DNA of 41,042 nucleotides from assembly GCA_944391005.1 (NCBI GenBank), contig CALXSB010000014.1, positions 1 through 41,042 on the forward strand. The letters are read 5' to 3'. Of this stretch, positions 16,977 to 25,976 are shown in pieces. The notes beneath the pieces are model-generated. The model had not been told where the DNA came from and ran no database searches. It saw only the letters and a program-made list of their open reading frames with translations. Each line of letters starts with the position of its first letter. Positions within the stretch are counted from its first letter, which is position 1. This DNA comes from an uncultured Rickettsiales bacterium (GTDB lineage Bacteria > Pseudomonadota > Alphaproteobacteria > Rickettsiales > UBA1997). The position numbers were made by a program, and so were the translations under genes.

Positions 16977-17408
16977 ATGAAAGTCAATACAAAGTTTTTA
17001 AAGAATATAATTCCAAATTTTATCAAAAAGTTATTTGATAATAATATTAGCGAACTGGCATCAGATTTTTCAGAACAATATAAATTTTTAAGTTATAGTG
17101 AAGATAATACGGAAGAATATGATGATGAATTCATTTTTTATAATGATATAATAAGCAGTATTATCAATGATGAAAAACTAACCGAAGAGCAAATTGATTC
17201 ATTAATTGACATTATAGAAAAAGATGAAAACAAGCTAGAACAAAAAAGATATTTTATGGATATTGTAAAATATCAAAATATTAATAAAAAGCAATTAAAA
17301 ACTATATTGGAAGATATTCAAAATATATCAAGCAAAATAAACTTTGTAGAAGAAGTAAAATTAAATAATAATTTATTAGTTAACGAATATTTAGCAAAAA
17401 CAATATAA
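16977..17408 (+). CDS. Hypothetical acidic helical protein
   Basis: Not recognised. From ATG 16977 (a TTG six bases earlier is possible) it has 143 residues. The N-terminal 20 residues are basic and amphipathic (MKVNTKFLKNIIPNFIKKLF); the rest is acidic and helical, with LTEEQIDSLIDIIEKDENK and NKKQLKTILEDIQNI. No signal peptide or membrane helix is seen. The presence of a well-formed promoter just upstream, and isolation between the divergent SH3 gene and tRNA-Met, support a real single-gene unit. Function unknown. Confidence 0.6.
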   Translation: MKVNTKFLKNIIPNFIKKLFDNNISELASDFSEQYKFLSYSEDNTEEYDDEFIFYNDIISSIINDEKLTEEQIDSLIDIIEKDENKLEQKRYFMDIVKYQNINKKQLKTILEDIQNISSKINFVEEVKLNNNLLVNEYLAKTI

Positions 17409-17416
17409 AAAATTAC

Positions 17417-17444
17417 TTGACTTTTATTTACAAAATAATAAAAT
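17417..17444 (+). promoter_or_regulatory. Promoter for tRNA-Met
   Basis: TTGACT (17417-17422) and TAAAAT (17439-17444) are 16 nt apart and end 10 nt before the first base of the mature tRNA. Confidence 0.6.
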
Positions 17445-17454
17445 TTTTAAAGAT

Positions 17455-17531
17455 GGCGAGATAGCTCAGTTGGTTAGAGCAAAGGAATCATAATCCTTGG
17501 GTCCGGGGTTCAAATCCCTGTCTCGCTACCA
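17455..17531 (+). tRNA. tRNA-Met (anticodon CAT), elongator type
   Basis: The 77-nt gene has a 7-bp acceptor stem (GGCGAGA with TCTCGCT, last pair G-U), D arm GCTCAGTTGGTTAGAGC, anticodon stem AAGGA/TCCTT around loop ATCATAA (anticodon CAT), T arm GGGGTTCAAATCCC-like, and an encoded CCA end. It lacks the three G-C pairs of initiator tRNA in the anticodon stem. It resembles alphaproteobacterial elongator tRNA-Met; a tRNA-Ile2 with lysidine at C34 would share the anticodon but is less likely from the overall sequence. Confidence 0.92.
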
Positions 17532-17535
17532 CAAA

Positions 17536-17551
17536 GAATACGTCGGTATTC
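17536..17551 (+). terminator. Small hairpin just after tRNA-Met
   Basis: GAATAC (17536-17541) and GTATTC (17546-17551) form a 6-bp hairpin with loop GTCG, five bases after the CCA end. It has no U-tract and may guide 3' processing rather than terminate. Confidence 0.45.
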
Positions 17552-17589
17552 ATAAACATTTATCATTTATTAATATAAAACCCTAAATT

Positions 17590-17628
17590 AAAAAGTAAAA
17601 TATATGTCATAGTGCTATTTTACTTTTT
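17590..17628. terminator. Bidirectional terminator for tRNA-Met and the methylase operon
   Basis: AAAAAGTAAAATA (17590-17602) and TATTTTACTTTTT (17616-17628) form a perfect 13-bp stem with a 13-nt loop. Terminal A/T runs provide U-tracts in both directions. The stop codon of the specificity-subunit gene (17620-17622) lies inside the right arm. Confidence 0.8.
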
Positions 17629-18153
17629 ATTTATATCTATTATGTCATCAAATTTTAACTTTATATATTTTATGTAATTCTGAACCTTCTTATGCATTAG
17701 TTCCTTAATATAGTTTTCCATAAAGTCATAATCTGGAATATGACCATTTTTTGTTGGCAAAACAATCCTATCCATGTCGGCATTATTTTGCCTAAATTGA
17801 TTTCCATAGGAATATTTTATATTATTTTTATTAATGCAGGTTGTTATGAAAATTTTTGAATATTTTGATATATTATCATTAATTAAAAAATAGATATTAT
17901 CATCGCCACAACATTTATAATCATGATAAAATGCGTGCCCAAACATATCTATTGAAATGCAATCAGAATAAATATTTATGCCTTGTGAACTTATAGAATC
18001 AACAAAATCACTGACACCTTGCATATTTTCACTAGCAGTTAACATTGGTATATTTCCAGAAATTCTATCTTTTTTTGTTAATCTTTTTCCGTGAAAATTA
18101 ATAAAAATATCGCTTAATTTAAATATTTTCCATTGCCTATCGCTTAGCTTCAT
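17620..18153 (-). CDS. Type I-like DNA specificity subunit, half-size
   Basis: This 177-residue protein carries one target-recognition domain of the Methylase_S family: DRQWKIFKLSDIFINFHGKRLTKKDR at the start, then GNIPMLTASENMQGVSDFV, IDMFGHAFYHDYKCCGDDNIYFL and YGNQFRQNNADMDRIVLPTKNGHIPDYDFMENYIKEL. Such subunits choose the DNA site for an N6-adenine methylase. Full HsdS or BcgI-B proteins have two recognition domains; this has one, so I infer that two copies may bind a palindromic site. The ATG at 18153 overlaps the end of the methylase gene by 17 nt; a GTG nine bases further upstream is possible. No restriction subunit follows. Confidence 0.85.
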   Translation of the reverse strand: MKLSDRQWKIFKLSDIFINFHGKRLTKKDRISGNIPMLTASENMQGVSDFVDSISSQGINIYSDCISIDMFGHAFYHDYKCCGDDNIYFLINDNISKYSKIFITTCINKNNIKYSYGNQFRQNNADMDRIVLPTKNGHIPDYDFMENYIKELMHKKVQNYIKYIKLKFDDIIDINKK

Positions 18154-19996
18154 CTTTTGCACCCTCTTGAAATAAATATTCTTTTCCCTGCATAACCATT
18201 AAAAATTCAAATGATAAATAATCGTTTATAATTTTGTTAAAGTCTTCTTCTGTTGGTATTTCTTCATTGAAATAGTAAAAACTATGCAACCAGCTATCAG
18301 AATCATTTATTGGTGTTTTGATACAAAATTTATTGCCTCCATCAATTTTATTAAACCATACATCTAATAGATGTTTCTTTTTTTCTTGAACGCTTTCTGT
18401 TTCAATTAAACCAATATGAGGTGCTATTTTAAATCCATCATCTTCAAAATTAATAAATTTACAAATATAATCTTTTTTATGAGGTTTATGGGCTGTAAAT
18501 ACAGCTATACATGGCATCGTTCCAACTCCATAGAATGTATTTTTATTTAAAGTAATAACGCCCTCTAAAGTATGATTTTTTAAAATCTCACTTTTTATTC
18601 TTTTTTCTTCTAATGTTTTGCCAGTCATAGAAGATTGAGGAACTACAACAGCACATCTGCCACCATCGGATAAACAATCTAATAAATGTTTAACAAAAGA
18701 CATCTCATATAAATTCGGATTTTTCTTAGACCCCTGAGCATACGGAGGATTCATCATACCGACAGTATAATTATTTATGCGTAATTTTTCTATATCCTCT
18801 TCTAAAAAATCTGAATTTATAATATTTATTTTGCCACTTCCTCTTAAAATCATATTAGTAATCGCCACAAGAAACATATATGGCTGTATTTCAAAACCAT
18901 GCAATTGTCTACAACTACAATTTGTTTTACTTGACAATCTATGCATTGCAGCTATTAAAAAACTAGCTGTTCCACAACATGGATCAATTATGATATCATT
19001 ATCGTTAATATTTAATAAATCACAACATAATTCAGTAATATGTTTTGGTGTTAAAACTATGCCAAGAGTTTGTCCATCTCCACAACTATAACTCATAAAT
19101 TCTTCGTAAAATCTACCTAAATAATCTTCAGAAGATGTTGAATGCATTATATATTTATAAAATTTATTATATAAAAATTCAGTGAAGTGTCCTAATGGTG
19201 TTTTGCCAAGAGATTTATTAATTTCGTTCAACTTTGAAGTATCTTTTATTATTGAAAATTGATTTAAAATTTTGCTATTTTTACAATTATGCGAAATATT
19301 CATTCTGTCAATTTTATAGGAAATAATTTCATAAATTTTTTCTCCATCGGTTTTTTCATTATTGTTAATTATTTCTTTTATTGATGAGTTCTTATTCTTT
19401 ATTTCGTCCAAAGCAAGTAAAATACCAGAAACAACTATTAATTTATCACTATCCTTTAAATTGCAATAATTTCTTAAATCTTCATTTAATGCGGCGGCAT
19501 CTCTTAAAATTTCTTTTGCATCTTTCTCTATAGCCAATTTATCAAAGTTAATATTAGCAAAAGATTTAATATCAGGCAATTCTGTATAACCAACCAAACT
19601 ATCAACAATTATTGGTGTTATTCTATGTATTTTTTTATTTCCAGATATACCAACAGCTATAATTTTATTATAGTTAAATTTATCAAATAAATGTCTTGCA
19701 AAAAATAAAGCTGAATTAACTGCATAATCTAATATATCAGCAAAATCTTCACTTATAATTCCATTATTTAGTTTTTCATGCTTTGTCAAGCTTGATCTAT
19801 AATCAATAATTATTAAATCTTTGCCATCAACAATTCCTATATATTGTGGAATACTAATTTTAAAATTATTATTTATCAATACGCTTTCCACAAATTTATT
19901 GATTTCTTTTATTATATTTTGTTGAGGTTCTAAATTAATTTTAGCTTCATTCAATAATTGACAAATCCATATAGAATCTTTTAAATTGTCATCCAT
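18137..19996 (-). CDS. N6-adenine DNA methylase with degenerate N-terminal nuclease-like domain
   Basis: I start at ATG 19996 (619 residues); a longer start adds eight hydrophobic residues. The methylase part shows an HsdM-like helical region, then DPCCGTASFLIAAMH (SAM motif I, about 338-352), and GMMNPPYAQGS (motif IV NPPY, about 416-419) followed by GGRCAVVVPQSSMTG. The N-terminal 130 residues match the HsdR_N-like domain fused to some methylases (BcgI-A is of similar size): PQYIGIVDGKDLIIIDYRSSLTKHE and ILDYAVNSALFFARHL. Where active PD-ExK nucleases have PD and ExK, this has PQ and DYR (Asp65, Arg67), so cleavage is probably lost. With the overlapping specificity gene it forms a likely orphan modification system beside tRNA-Met. 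Confidence 0.85.
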   Translation of the reverse strand: MDDNLKDSIWICQLLNEAKINLEPQQNIIKEINKFVESVLINNNFKISIPQYIGIVDGKDLIIIDYRSSLTKHEKLNNGIISEDFADILDYAVNSALFFARHLFDKFNYNKIIAVGISGNKKIHRITPIIVDSLVGYTELPDIKSFANINFDKLAIEKDAKEILRDAAALNEDLRNYCNLKDSDKLIVVSGILLALDEIKNKNSSIKEIINNNEKTDGEKIYEIISYKIDRMNISHNCKNSKILNQFSIIKDTSKLNEINKSLGKTPLGHFTEFLYNKFYKYIMHSTSSEDYLGRFYEEFMSYSCGDGQTLGIVLTPKHITELCCDLLNINDNDIIIDPCCGTASFLIAAMHRLSSKTNCSCRQLHGFEIQPYMFLVAITNMILRGSGKINIINSDFLEEDIEKLRINNYTVGMMNPPYAQGSKKNPNLYEMSFVKHLLDCLSDGGRCAVVVPQSSMTGKTLEEKRIKSEILKNHTLEGVITLNKNTFYGVGTMPCIAVFTAHKPHKKDYICKFINFEDDGFKIAPHIGLIETESVQEKKKHLLDVWFNKIDGGNKFCIKTPINDSDSWLHSFYYFNEEIPTEEDFNKIINDYLSFEFLMVMQGKEYLFQEGAKDEAKR

Positions 19997-20109
19997 AATA
20001 AAAAATATCAAAATAAACACAGAATCACTTTATAAATAACTTAATTAAATTTCAATAAAAAATTTTTTCTAAAAAATATCTAATTTAATTCTTATATTAA
20101 GAATATTTA

Positions 20110-21450
20110 TTATGAATTTACAAAGTTTTTTACATTATTTTTTAATTCTTCTCTCAATGATTTTTGATCTTCAATAGACTGTTTTAAAAAATCACCAAAA
20201 TTTTTATTAAAATCTATAAAAATTTTATCATTTTTTAAAAGTTTATTGTCTTTAATTTCGTAATTATAAATATCATTATCTATATTTATAGCCTTGACTG
20301 GATTTTCAAAAAACATCCTTTCAATATTATTATCAATAAAATTTTTTATATCTTTTTCTTGAAGATTGTTCTTTTTTAAACCCTTATTCAAAAGTTCTTT
20401 AGTTTTTTTATTATTTTTAGATTTTTTCAACTCTTCACCAATATTTAAATTTTTTAAAAAATAATAGCATTGGTCAAGATTTACGGCAGATCCGGCTAAG
20501 GTTTTATATCCGCCCTCCCCTTTAACATACATATTGCAAAGTTCATCTAGGGATAATTTTTTATTCTTTACATCATCGCTTGGATTTCTTGAAAAATCAG
20601 TCCAAAAAAAACTTGGTAATTCTCCATTCTTTTGTTCTACAACACCTATGCTTCCGCCCATTCTAAATAAATTATTGTTATTATCAACTATGCAGCATGC
20701 AGGTGATGCACAATCAGATATTATACAAATCTTTTCTGGATAATTTAATAGAGTTGGAATAAGTTCGCCATGCGAAGTGTGTTGTCCATCAGCTACAAAA
20801 CCAAAATATCCATCAAAATCATTTTCAATCAAATAGGATGGTATACCTTCAACATCACCTTTAAAATGTCCTTCAAGCATTGCATTATGAAAATGCGTTA
20901 GCTGTGTGAATTTATTTTTGCCCAATTTTTTCTGCAGATCTTTAAAGTCGTCTTTCGTGATTTTTGTATGTCCCGCCGACAAGGTAATATTTAAACTGTT
21001 TTTTAATTTTTCAATTAATTTTAATCTGCTATCAAAATCTTTTAAAATTAATTCTGGTGCAATTGTCATTATTATCGGCAACTTTCCTAATGGTTTTAAA
21101 ATTTCTATGATTTTATTTATATTTTCTCCATCAAAATCTTTAAGATATTTTTCCGGATGCGTTCCTTTATTTGTAATAAACGGTCCTTCTATATGCACTC
21201 CCCATAGCTTTGGCAAAATTATTTTATTATCGCCAATGCTATATTCTTTCTCGTTTAATTTTATTCTATCCAATACTATGCTTATAAAATTTTTTAGTTT
21301 TTCATCACTATCTGTTATGAAAGTTGGAATTATAAAAGTTTTTCCTTGTTTTAGATGATTTAATTCTATTTTTAGAAATTCATTTAAATCTTTAATATTA
21401 TTAAACAATAGTCCGCTTCCACCATTAACTTGAATATCTATTCTCTTCAT
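20110..21450 (-). CDS. NagA-like N-acetylglucosamine-6-phosphate deacetylase homologue
   Basis: NagA removes acetate from GlcNAc-6-phosphate in amino-sugar recycling. The family blocks are in order: IDIQVNGGSGLLFN at the very N-terminus, GVHIEGPFITNKGTHPE (metal Glu88), MTIAPE, LSAGHTKIT (His161), THFHNAM (His186), FVADGQHTSHGEL, IISDCASPA (catalytic-type Asp246) and LAGSAVNLDQ. The protein lacks the first 50-60 residues that build half of the beta-sandwich in usual NagA, and no upstream codons restore them. It also carries a Lys-rich C-terminal stretch of about 100 residues. Deacetylase activity is plausible because metal ligands and Asp remain. No nagB or transporter lies nearby; glycosyltransferases lie on the other side. 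Confidence 0.8.
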   Translation of the reverse strand: MKRIDIQVNGGSGLLFNNIKDLNEFLKIELNHLKQGKTFIIPTFITDSDEKLKNFISIVLDRIKLNEKEYSIGDNKIILPKLWGVHIEGPFITNKGTHPEKYLKDFDGENINKIIEILKPLGKLPIIMTIAPELILKDFDSRLKLIEKLKNSLNITLSAGHTKITKDDFKDLQKKLGKNKFTQLTHFHNAMLEGHFKGDVEGIPSYLIENDFDGYFGFVADGQHTSHGELIPTLLNYPEKICIISDCASPACCIVDNNNNLFRMGGSIGVVEQKNGELPSFFWTDFSRNPSDDVKNKKLSLDELCNMYVKGEGGYKTLAGSAVNLDQCYYFLKNLNIGEELKKSKNNKKTKELLNKGLKKNNLQEKDIKNFIDNNIERMFFENPVKAINIDNDIYNYEIKDNKLLKNDKIFIDFNKNFGDFLKQSIEDQKSLREELKNNVKNFVNS

Positions 21451-21589
21451 AACTTTTATTTTTATAATACTAAATAAAACTTATAAACCATAAATATATA
21501 TTTGCAAGCAATTTCATCAGAATATTACATTTTGTTATTGACTTTTAATTATATATATGATTAATTTATGAAAAAATATTTTTATTATA

Positions 21590-22516
21590 ATGAGAAAAAT
21601 TAAAATGAATATTTTATATTTTTATGTAAAATTACTAAAAATATATTATATTTTTTTGTCAATATTTATAATTAATAGAGATAAAAGACATAGTTTTAAA
21701 TTAAAAAATATAGCAAAAATTAAAACTATATACCTTAAAGAATATTTATATGCCATAAAAAATTTAAAATATAAAAAAGATGATAATATAAGATCAAAAA
21801 TAATATGGGTATGTTGGCTGCAGGGTATAAAAAATGCACCAGAAATAGTAAAAAAATGCATAGAAAGTATACAAAAATTTTATAAGGACGAATATGAAAT
21901 AGTTGTAGTGGATAAAGAAAACATGTATAAATATATTTATGAAAAGTTTGGAACAAATGGAAATATTCCCGATTATGTTTTTGAAAAATATAAAAAAGGA
22001 TTAATAACTAATATTCAGTTTTCTGATATTTTAAGATTATGTCTGTTATCAAAGTATGGTGGAATATGGATTGATGCAACAGTATTTCTTACAGATAAAA
22101 TACCAAGTGAAATTATTAATTCTAATTTTTTTGCTTTTCATTCAAAGCATCAATATATTTCAAATAGTTGGCTTTTAGTTGCAAATAAAAACGATTTAAT
22201 AATAAATTCTATGAGAAGATTAATGCTTGAATATTGGAAGCATGAAAATAAAATGATAGATTATTTTTTATATCATCTATTTTTTAGTATTTTGATTCAA
22301 AATGACAAAAAATGCAGGGAAGAATGGGAAAAGGTTCCTATTTTTTACTGTTCTGATTGCTATGATCTTGTAAGCATTATGATTAACCAATTTGACGAAA
22401 AGAAATTCAACGAAATTAAACAAAAGACATCAATAAATAAGCTAACTTATAAATATAATACAAATATAAATACATCCGGAACTTATCTTGAAAAAATTTT
22501 AAATTCTGAAATTTGA
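21590..22516 (+). CDS. Capsular polysaccharide synthesis-type glycosyltransferase
   Basis: The protein matches the Caps_synth/Gly_transf_sug type of GT-A glycosyltransferases: IIWVCWLQGIKNAPEIVKKCIESI (residues about 71-94), YEIVVVDKENMYKYI, NIQFSDILRLCLLSKYGGIWIDATVFL (141-167) with DAT as the nucleotide-sugar metal motif, and a C-terminal helical part. A hydrophobic stretch near residues 8-28 could tether it to the membrane. The start is ATG 21590; a second ATG five codons later is possible. It precedes a GT2 gene by 64 nt, suggesting a surface-glycan pair. The sugar is unknown. Confidence 0.85.
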   Translation: MRKIKMNILYFYVKLLKIYYIFLSIFIINRDKRHSFKLKNIAKIKTIYLKEYLYAIKNLKYKKDDNIRSKIIWVCWLQGIKNAPEIVKKCIESIQKFYKDEYEIVVVDKENMYKYIYEKFGTNGNIPDYVFEKYKKGLITNIQFSDILRLCLLSKYGGIWIDATVFLTDKIPSEIINSNFFAFHSKHQYISNSWLLVANKNDLIINSMRRLMLEYWKHENKMIDYFLYHLFFSILIQNDKKCREEWEKVPIFYCSDCYDLVSIMINQFDEKKFNEIKQKTSINKLTYKYNTNINTSGTYLEKILNSEI

Positions 22517-22580
22517 TATATTGACAATTAATAATCGTTTTATATTATTTTTAATAATTTTTTAATTTTTTTTAATAATA

Positions 22581-23378
22581 ATGAAATTATCAGTTTATAT
22601 AATAACTCTAAATGAAGAATTAAGACTTGATAGGACTCTTAAGGCGGCAAAACAGGTTGCAGATGAAATTATTGTTGTTGACAGTGGCAGCACAGACAGG
22701 ACAGAAGAAATAGTAAAAGAGAATGGTGCAAAATTCGTATTTCATAAATGGAAAAATATCTCATCTCAAAGACAATTTGCTCAAAATCTATGTAAAAATG
22801 ATTATGTTTTATACTTAGATGCAGACGAAGTTTTATCTCCAGAATTGATCAAGGAAATTAACGAAACCATGAAGGATCCAAAATATTCTGCATATAGTAT
22901 AAAAGAAAAAGATATGTATCCTGGTGATAAAAAACCAAAACTTCTTTCAAGGGGATATACCCTAATCAAAATTTATGACAGAAAAGTTGCTACAATGCCA
23001 GACGATTTAACACATGACAGAGTTGTTTTTATAAAGGATAAATTACCAATTAAAAAGTTAAAAAACATTATATATCATTATTCCTATATAAGTTTATATC
23101 AAACATGGTTTAAACTTAATATGTATACTGATCAATTAGTTATAACTATGGCCAAAACTGGCAAGAGATATTCAAAATTTAGATTAATTTTTGAAATGCC
23201 GTATCAATTTATTAGGTATTATATATTTAAACGACAATTTACAAATGGCTGGTTTGGTTTTATAATGTCAGTATCTTTAGCATACTTCAGATTTTTAAAA
23301 GTCGCAAAATGGGTTGAATATGAGACCTTGCAAAAAGAAAAAGAAAAAATAAAAATAAATAGTCAACCTCTTGGATGA
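22581..23378 (+). CDS. Family 2 glycosyltransferase (WaaE/KdtX-like)
   Basis: The GT-A fold is plain: LSVYIITLNEELRLDRTL, ADEIIVVDSGSTDRTEEIV (residues 27-45), and YVLYLDADEVLSPELI with the DAD metal motif at 80-82. ISSQRQFAQN between them and the C-terminal KRQFTNGWFGFIMSVSLAYFRFLKVAKWVE block are characteristic of the WaaE/KdtX-like lipopolysaccharide-core glucosyltransferases, here 265 residues. It likely acts at the cytoplasmic face on lipid A core or another surface glycan. It ends 16 nt inside the convergent xerC-like gene. Confidence 0.88.
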   Translation: MKLSVYIITLNEELRLDRTLKAAKQVADEIIVVDSGSTDRTEEIVKENGAKFVFHKWKNISSQRQFAQNLCKNDYVLYLDADEVLSPELIKEINETMKDPKYSAYSIKEKDMYPGDKKPKLLSRGYTLIKIYDRKVATMPDDLTHDRVVFIKDKLPIKKLKNIIYHYSYISLYQTWFKLNMYTDQLVITMAKTGKRYSKFRLIFEMPYQFIRYYIFKRQFTNGWFGFIMSVSLAYFRFLKVAKWVEYETLQKEKEKIKINSQPLG

Positions 23379-24265
23379 AATTTATTATAGCTATCCAACA
23401 GCCTTTTTTTATCAACCTTAGTATACACTTGTGTTGTTGAAAGGCTGCTGTGTCCCAACAGCTGTTGAATACTTCTTAAATCTGCACCATTTGACAGCAG
23501 ATGGGTTGCAAATGAGTGTCTAAACGCATGTGGAGTTATATCATTCGGCAAATCAAGCATTATTCTTATATTTTGTATTAGCTTTTCAAACAGCACTGGC
23601 GAATACTTTAGCCCCCTGGCAGATTTAAACAAAAAATCATCCGGCATTATAGTATATGGGCAACTATTTATATACTTTTTTATTCTCTCCTTTACTATAG
23701 GCAACACAGGCAAACTTCTAGTTTTATTGCCCTTTCCAACTATTGTTATTATATCATTATTTCTCAAAAAATCTCTAGCCTTAATATTTAAAGCTTCAGA
23801 AATTCTAAGACCGCATCCATATATCAACGTGCACAAAGCTATATCTCTTTCCGCCTGCCACTCATCCTTATGCATATCATATATACAGTCCATAATTCTG
23901 TCAATATTTTCTTTATCCACAGCACGAGGCACAGATTTTTTTGCCTTAGGTCCTTTTAAAATTGTTATGACAGAATTTTTTAATTTATTTTCCCTCATCA
24001 AAAATTTATAAAAACTTTTTACAGCCGACAAATTTTGTTTAATTGAACTATTTTCATACTCTTTGCTTTTTTTATAGCTCAACCATTTTCTAAAATCTTC
24101 ATGCTGCAGTTCTTTCAATGTAGTTATTGAAAGATCTTTTTTTAAAACATTTTTTATAAAAAAGAAAAAACTATTCAAATCATTTCTATAGGATATTATA
24201 GTATTTTTTGAATCCATCCTTTCCGTAGCAAGATACATCAAAAAATCATTAACCAAGCTTTCCAT
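23363..24265 (-). CDS. xerC: Tyrosine recombinase XerC/XerD
   Basis: Xer recombinases resolve chromosome dimers at dif near the terminus. At 300 residues this is standard size. The N-terminal SAM-like domain (1-105) is followed by the catalytic residues Arg154 (YGCGLRISEAL), Lys178 (VGKGNKTRSLPV), His246 and Arg249 (HAFRHSFATHLL), His272 (LLGHSSLSTTQ) and Tyr281 (VYTKV). The order and spacing fit XerC or XerD rather than a phage integrase; assignment to XerC is tentative. Gene order methyltransferase then xerC with 2 nt between them implies an operon. No dif-like site was searched for reliably. Confidence 0.88.
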   Translation of the reverse strand: MESLVNDFLMYLATERMDSKNTIISYRNDLNSFFFFIKNVLKKDLSITTLKELQHEDFRKWLSYKKSKEYENSSIKQNLSAVKSFYKFLMRENKLKNSVITILKGPKAKKSVPRAVDKENIDRIMDCIYDMHKDEWQAERDIALCTLIYGCGLRISEALNIKARDFLRNNDIITIVGKGNKTRSLPVLPIVKERIKKYINSCPYTIMPDDFLFKSARGLKYSPVLFEKLIQNIRIMLDLPNDITPHAFRHSFATHLLSNGADLRSIQQLLGHSSLSTTQVYTKVDKKRLLDSYNKFHPRG

Positions 24266-24267
24266 AA

Positions 24268-24888
24268 CTACAACCTTTTATATATAAACAAAGGAGTTTC
24301 ACCCCAAGCAACTCTAACCAGCTTTGCATCCAGTAATTCAAAATCTTTTTCATTTTCAAACCTGTGAATAAGAGACATTATAATCGCTCCATTTTTTAAT
24401 ATTTTAAACCTATTTTCCATCTTGCTCCTAAGTTCTTCATCCTTTGTTGGACAACAAAACAAAATTATATCAGCATCAGAAAAATCAACATTCAAAATAT
24501 CATCATGCAAAAATTTAACTCTATTCCTAGCATTTTTATCAAACTCAACCAATCTTTCAAACGCTTTATTTGACGTTGCATATAAAGTATCAAGCAGTTC
24601 AACGCCAACGCATTTTTCAAAAGCACCAGTAAGATAGCTTGAAATCACAGCATTTCCAATGCCGGAACCTAAATCATAAAAAATTTTGCAATTTTTAATA
24701 TATTCGTTTATCGGTGGCAAAACATACAAAGCATACAGTAATTCCAACGAAACCTCGCCATATAGAATATCCCTAAATATAGGCTCCTTATTTTGTCTCT
24801 GTTCCTTCTCAAGCAAACTTATTCCATAGCCATTAAAGCCATGAAAAATTTTATCATATAAAGGTTTTATCTCTTCGTATGTCTTCAT
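24268..24888 (-). CDS. Dot1-like class I SAM-dependent methyltransferase (paralogue 1)
   Basis: The 206-residue protein has motif I FYDLGSGIGNAVISSYL (residues 70-86), CVGVELLDTLY (Glu97, motif II), FLHDDILNVDF and IILFCCPTKDEEL. DLGSG-G plus a following E in VGVE resembles the Dot1 branch of methyltransferases, widely annotated in bacteria with unknown substrates. The region before motif I (ILYGEVSLELLYALY) corresponds to LIYGEIDFDGLKEVY in the paralogue at 39406. It lies directly upstream of the xerC-like gene, with 2 nt between them. Confidence 0.8.
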   Translation of the reverse strand: MKTYEEIKPLYDKIFHGFNGYGISLLEKEQRQNKEPIFRDILYGEVSLELLYALYVLPPINEYIKNCKIFYDLGSGIGNAVISSYLTGAFEKCVGVELLDTLYATSNKAFERLVEFDKNARNRVKFLHDDILNVDFSDADIILFCCPTKDEELRSKMENRFKILKNGAIIMSLIHRFENEKDFELLDAKLVRVAWGETPLFIYKRL

Positions 24889-25018
24889 TTATATAGTTCA
24901 AATTAATATATCTATCCATATATTAAAAAATCAAAATTCAATTACAAGAAAAGAATAAAATAATTTTGCAATTAAAAATTCATAGTCAAATCACAAGCAT
25001 TTATTTTTAATAAAATTC

Positions 25019-25795
25019 CTAGTATAATTTATATATAAATTCATCACAAGTTTTATTATTATCAATTGCTGTTTGATATGTATTTATACATGAATCATTA
25101 TTACCAGTTCCATAGCAACAGGTCCTTAATATACCGCCCTGATAATCACCATCATCAGACTTTAAATCAGCTTTTTGCATAAAAGAAGCAGGAACTGAAC
25201 GTGTGGATTTGTCTGCATTCCCATCTATAGGCGAAAAAATAAATGATAGCCAAAGACCATCTTCTATTCCATAAAAGTTATCAGCCTCAATATCAATGCT
25301 ATAATTTGAAAAAGTTCTAAACACATTTACAAACATTTCTTTTTGAGAATTTAGATAAGGCGTATTTTGTTTAATATTTGCATATCCATATTTAGCCTCG
25401 GCCAAATTATCGCCAACTACTGGTTTAAAATCACTAATACCTTCAATATATAAATCTACCCATGGCCCCGCTTGATATGCAACTTCTTTTCCGCTATATT
25501 CTCCGCCAAATTTTGTAGAACTCGTTTCTTTATTATAAGGACAGCCGCTTCCATCACATATTCCAATTATTCCATCATTGTTTACATCACCAGGCAACTT
25601 TCCATTAGATGCTTGAAAAGTAAACAACATTGTTTGAAATCCTCTCAATTCATTTAAAAAGCTTCTAACTTTTGCACTTTCTATTAAAGATTGTCCGCTG
25701 GTAACACCCGCAACCAATAAACCTATTATAATTAATACTATAGATAATTCTATAAGTGAAAAAGCTGATTTTTTATTATCAATATTTTTTTTCAT
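25019..25795 (-). CDS. Type IV prepilin-like protein (paralogue 2)
   Basis: A leader with six Lys precedes AFSLIELSIVLIIIGLLVAG; Ala is again at -1 and Glu at +5 of the predicted mature protein. After VTSGQSLIESAKVRSFLNELRGFQTML comes NGKLPGDVNNDGIIGICDG, a D-x-N-x-DG loop that resembles dockerin or EF-hand calcium loops. The tail has AYQAGPWVDLYIEGI, FSPIDGN, FMQKADLKSDDGDYQGGI and LRTCCYGTG, and ends TCDEFIYKLY. The whole length aligns by eye with the frameshifted gene at 30422. It is alone, divergent from mraZ, with no pilus-assembly gene near. Confidence 0.86.
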   Translation of the reverse strand: MKKNIDNKKSAFSLIELSIVLIIIGLLVAGVTSGQSLIESAKVRSFLNELRGFQTMLFTFQASNGKLPGDVNNDGIIGICDGSGCPYNKETSSTKFGGEYSGKEVAYQAGPWVDLYIEGISDFKPVVGDNLAEAKYGYANIKQNTPYLNSQKEMFVNVFRTFSNYSIDIEADNFYGIEDGLWLSFIFSPIDGNADKSTRSVPASFMQKADLKSDDGDYQGGILRTCCYGTGNNDSCINTYQTAIDNNKTCDEFIYKLY

Positions 25796-25947
25796 ATCAA
25801 AAATGTCATATTAACATATTTTAAAAATAATATTATAAAATCTAAAAAATCAATAAAAAAATGTCATATGCAGCAGCAATTTTACCGAATAATTTATATA
25901 ATATATAAAATTTCTTTAAAATTAATCAAATTTAAAATAAATTTTCC

Positions 25948-25976
25948 TTGACTTTCCATAAAATTAGTTTTAAAAC
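25948..25976 (+). promoter_or_regulatory. Possible promoter upstream of mraZ
   Basis: TTGACT (25948-25953) and TAAAAC (25971-25976) are 17 nt apart. The -10 box is weak. Phased CCATAAAAT repeats overlap and follow it. Confidence 0.4.

Noticed and set aside
17455..20020. Methylase genes as an island integrated at tRNA-Met
   Set aside because: I found no integrase gene at the tRNA and no second copy of the tRNA 3' end; base composition is like the surroundings.
21538..21566. Promoter TTGACT with TTAATT before the glycosyltransferase gene
   Set aside because: The -10 box is poor and similar pairs are frequent in this AT-rich DNA.
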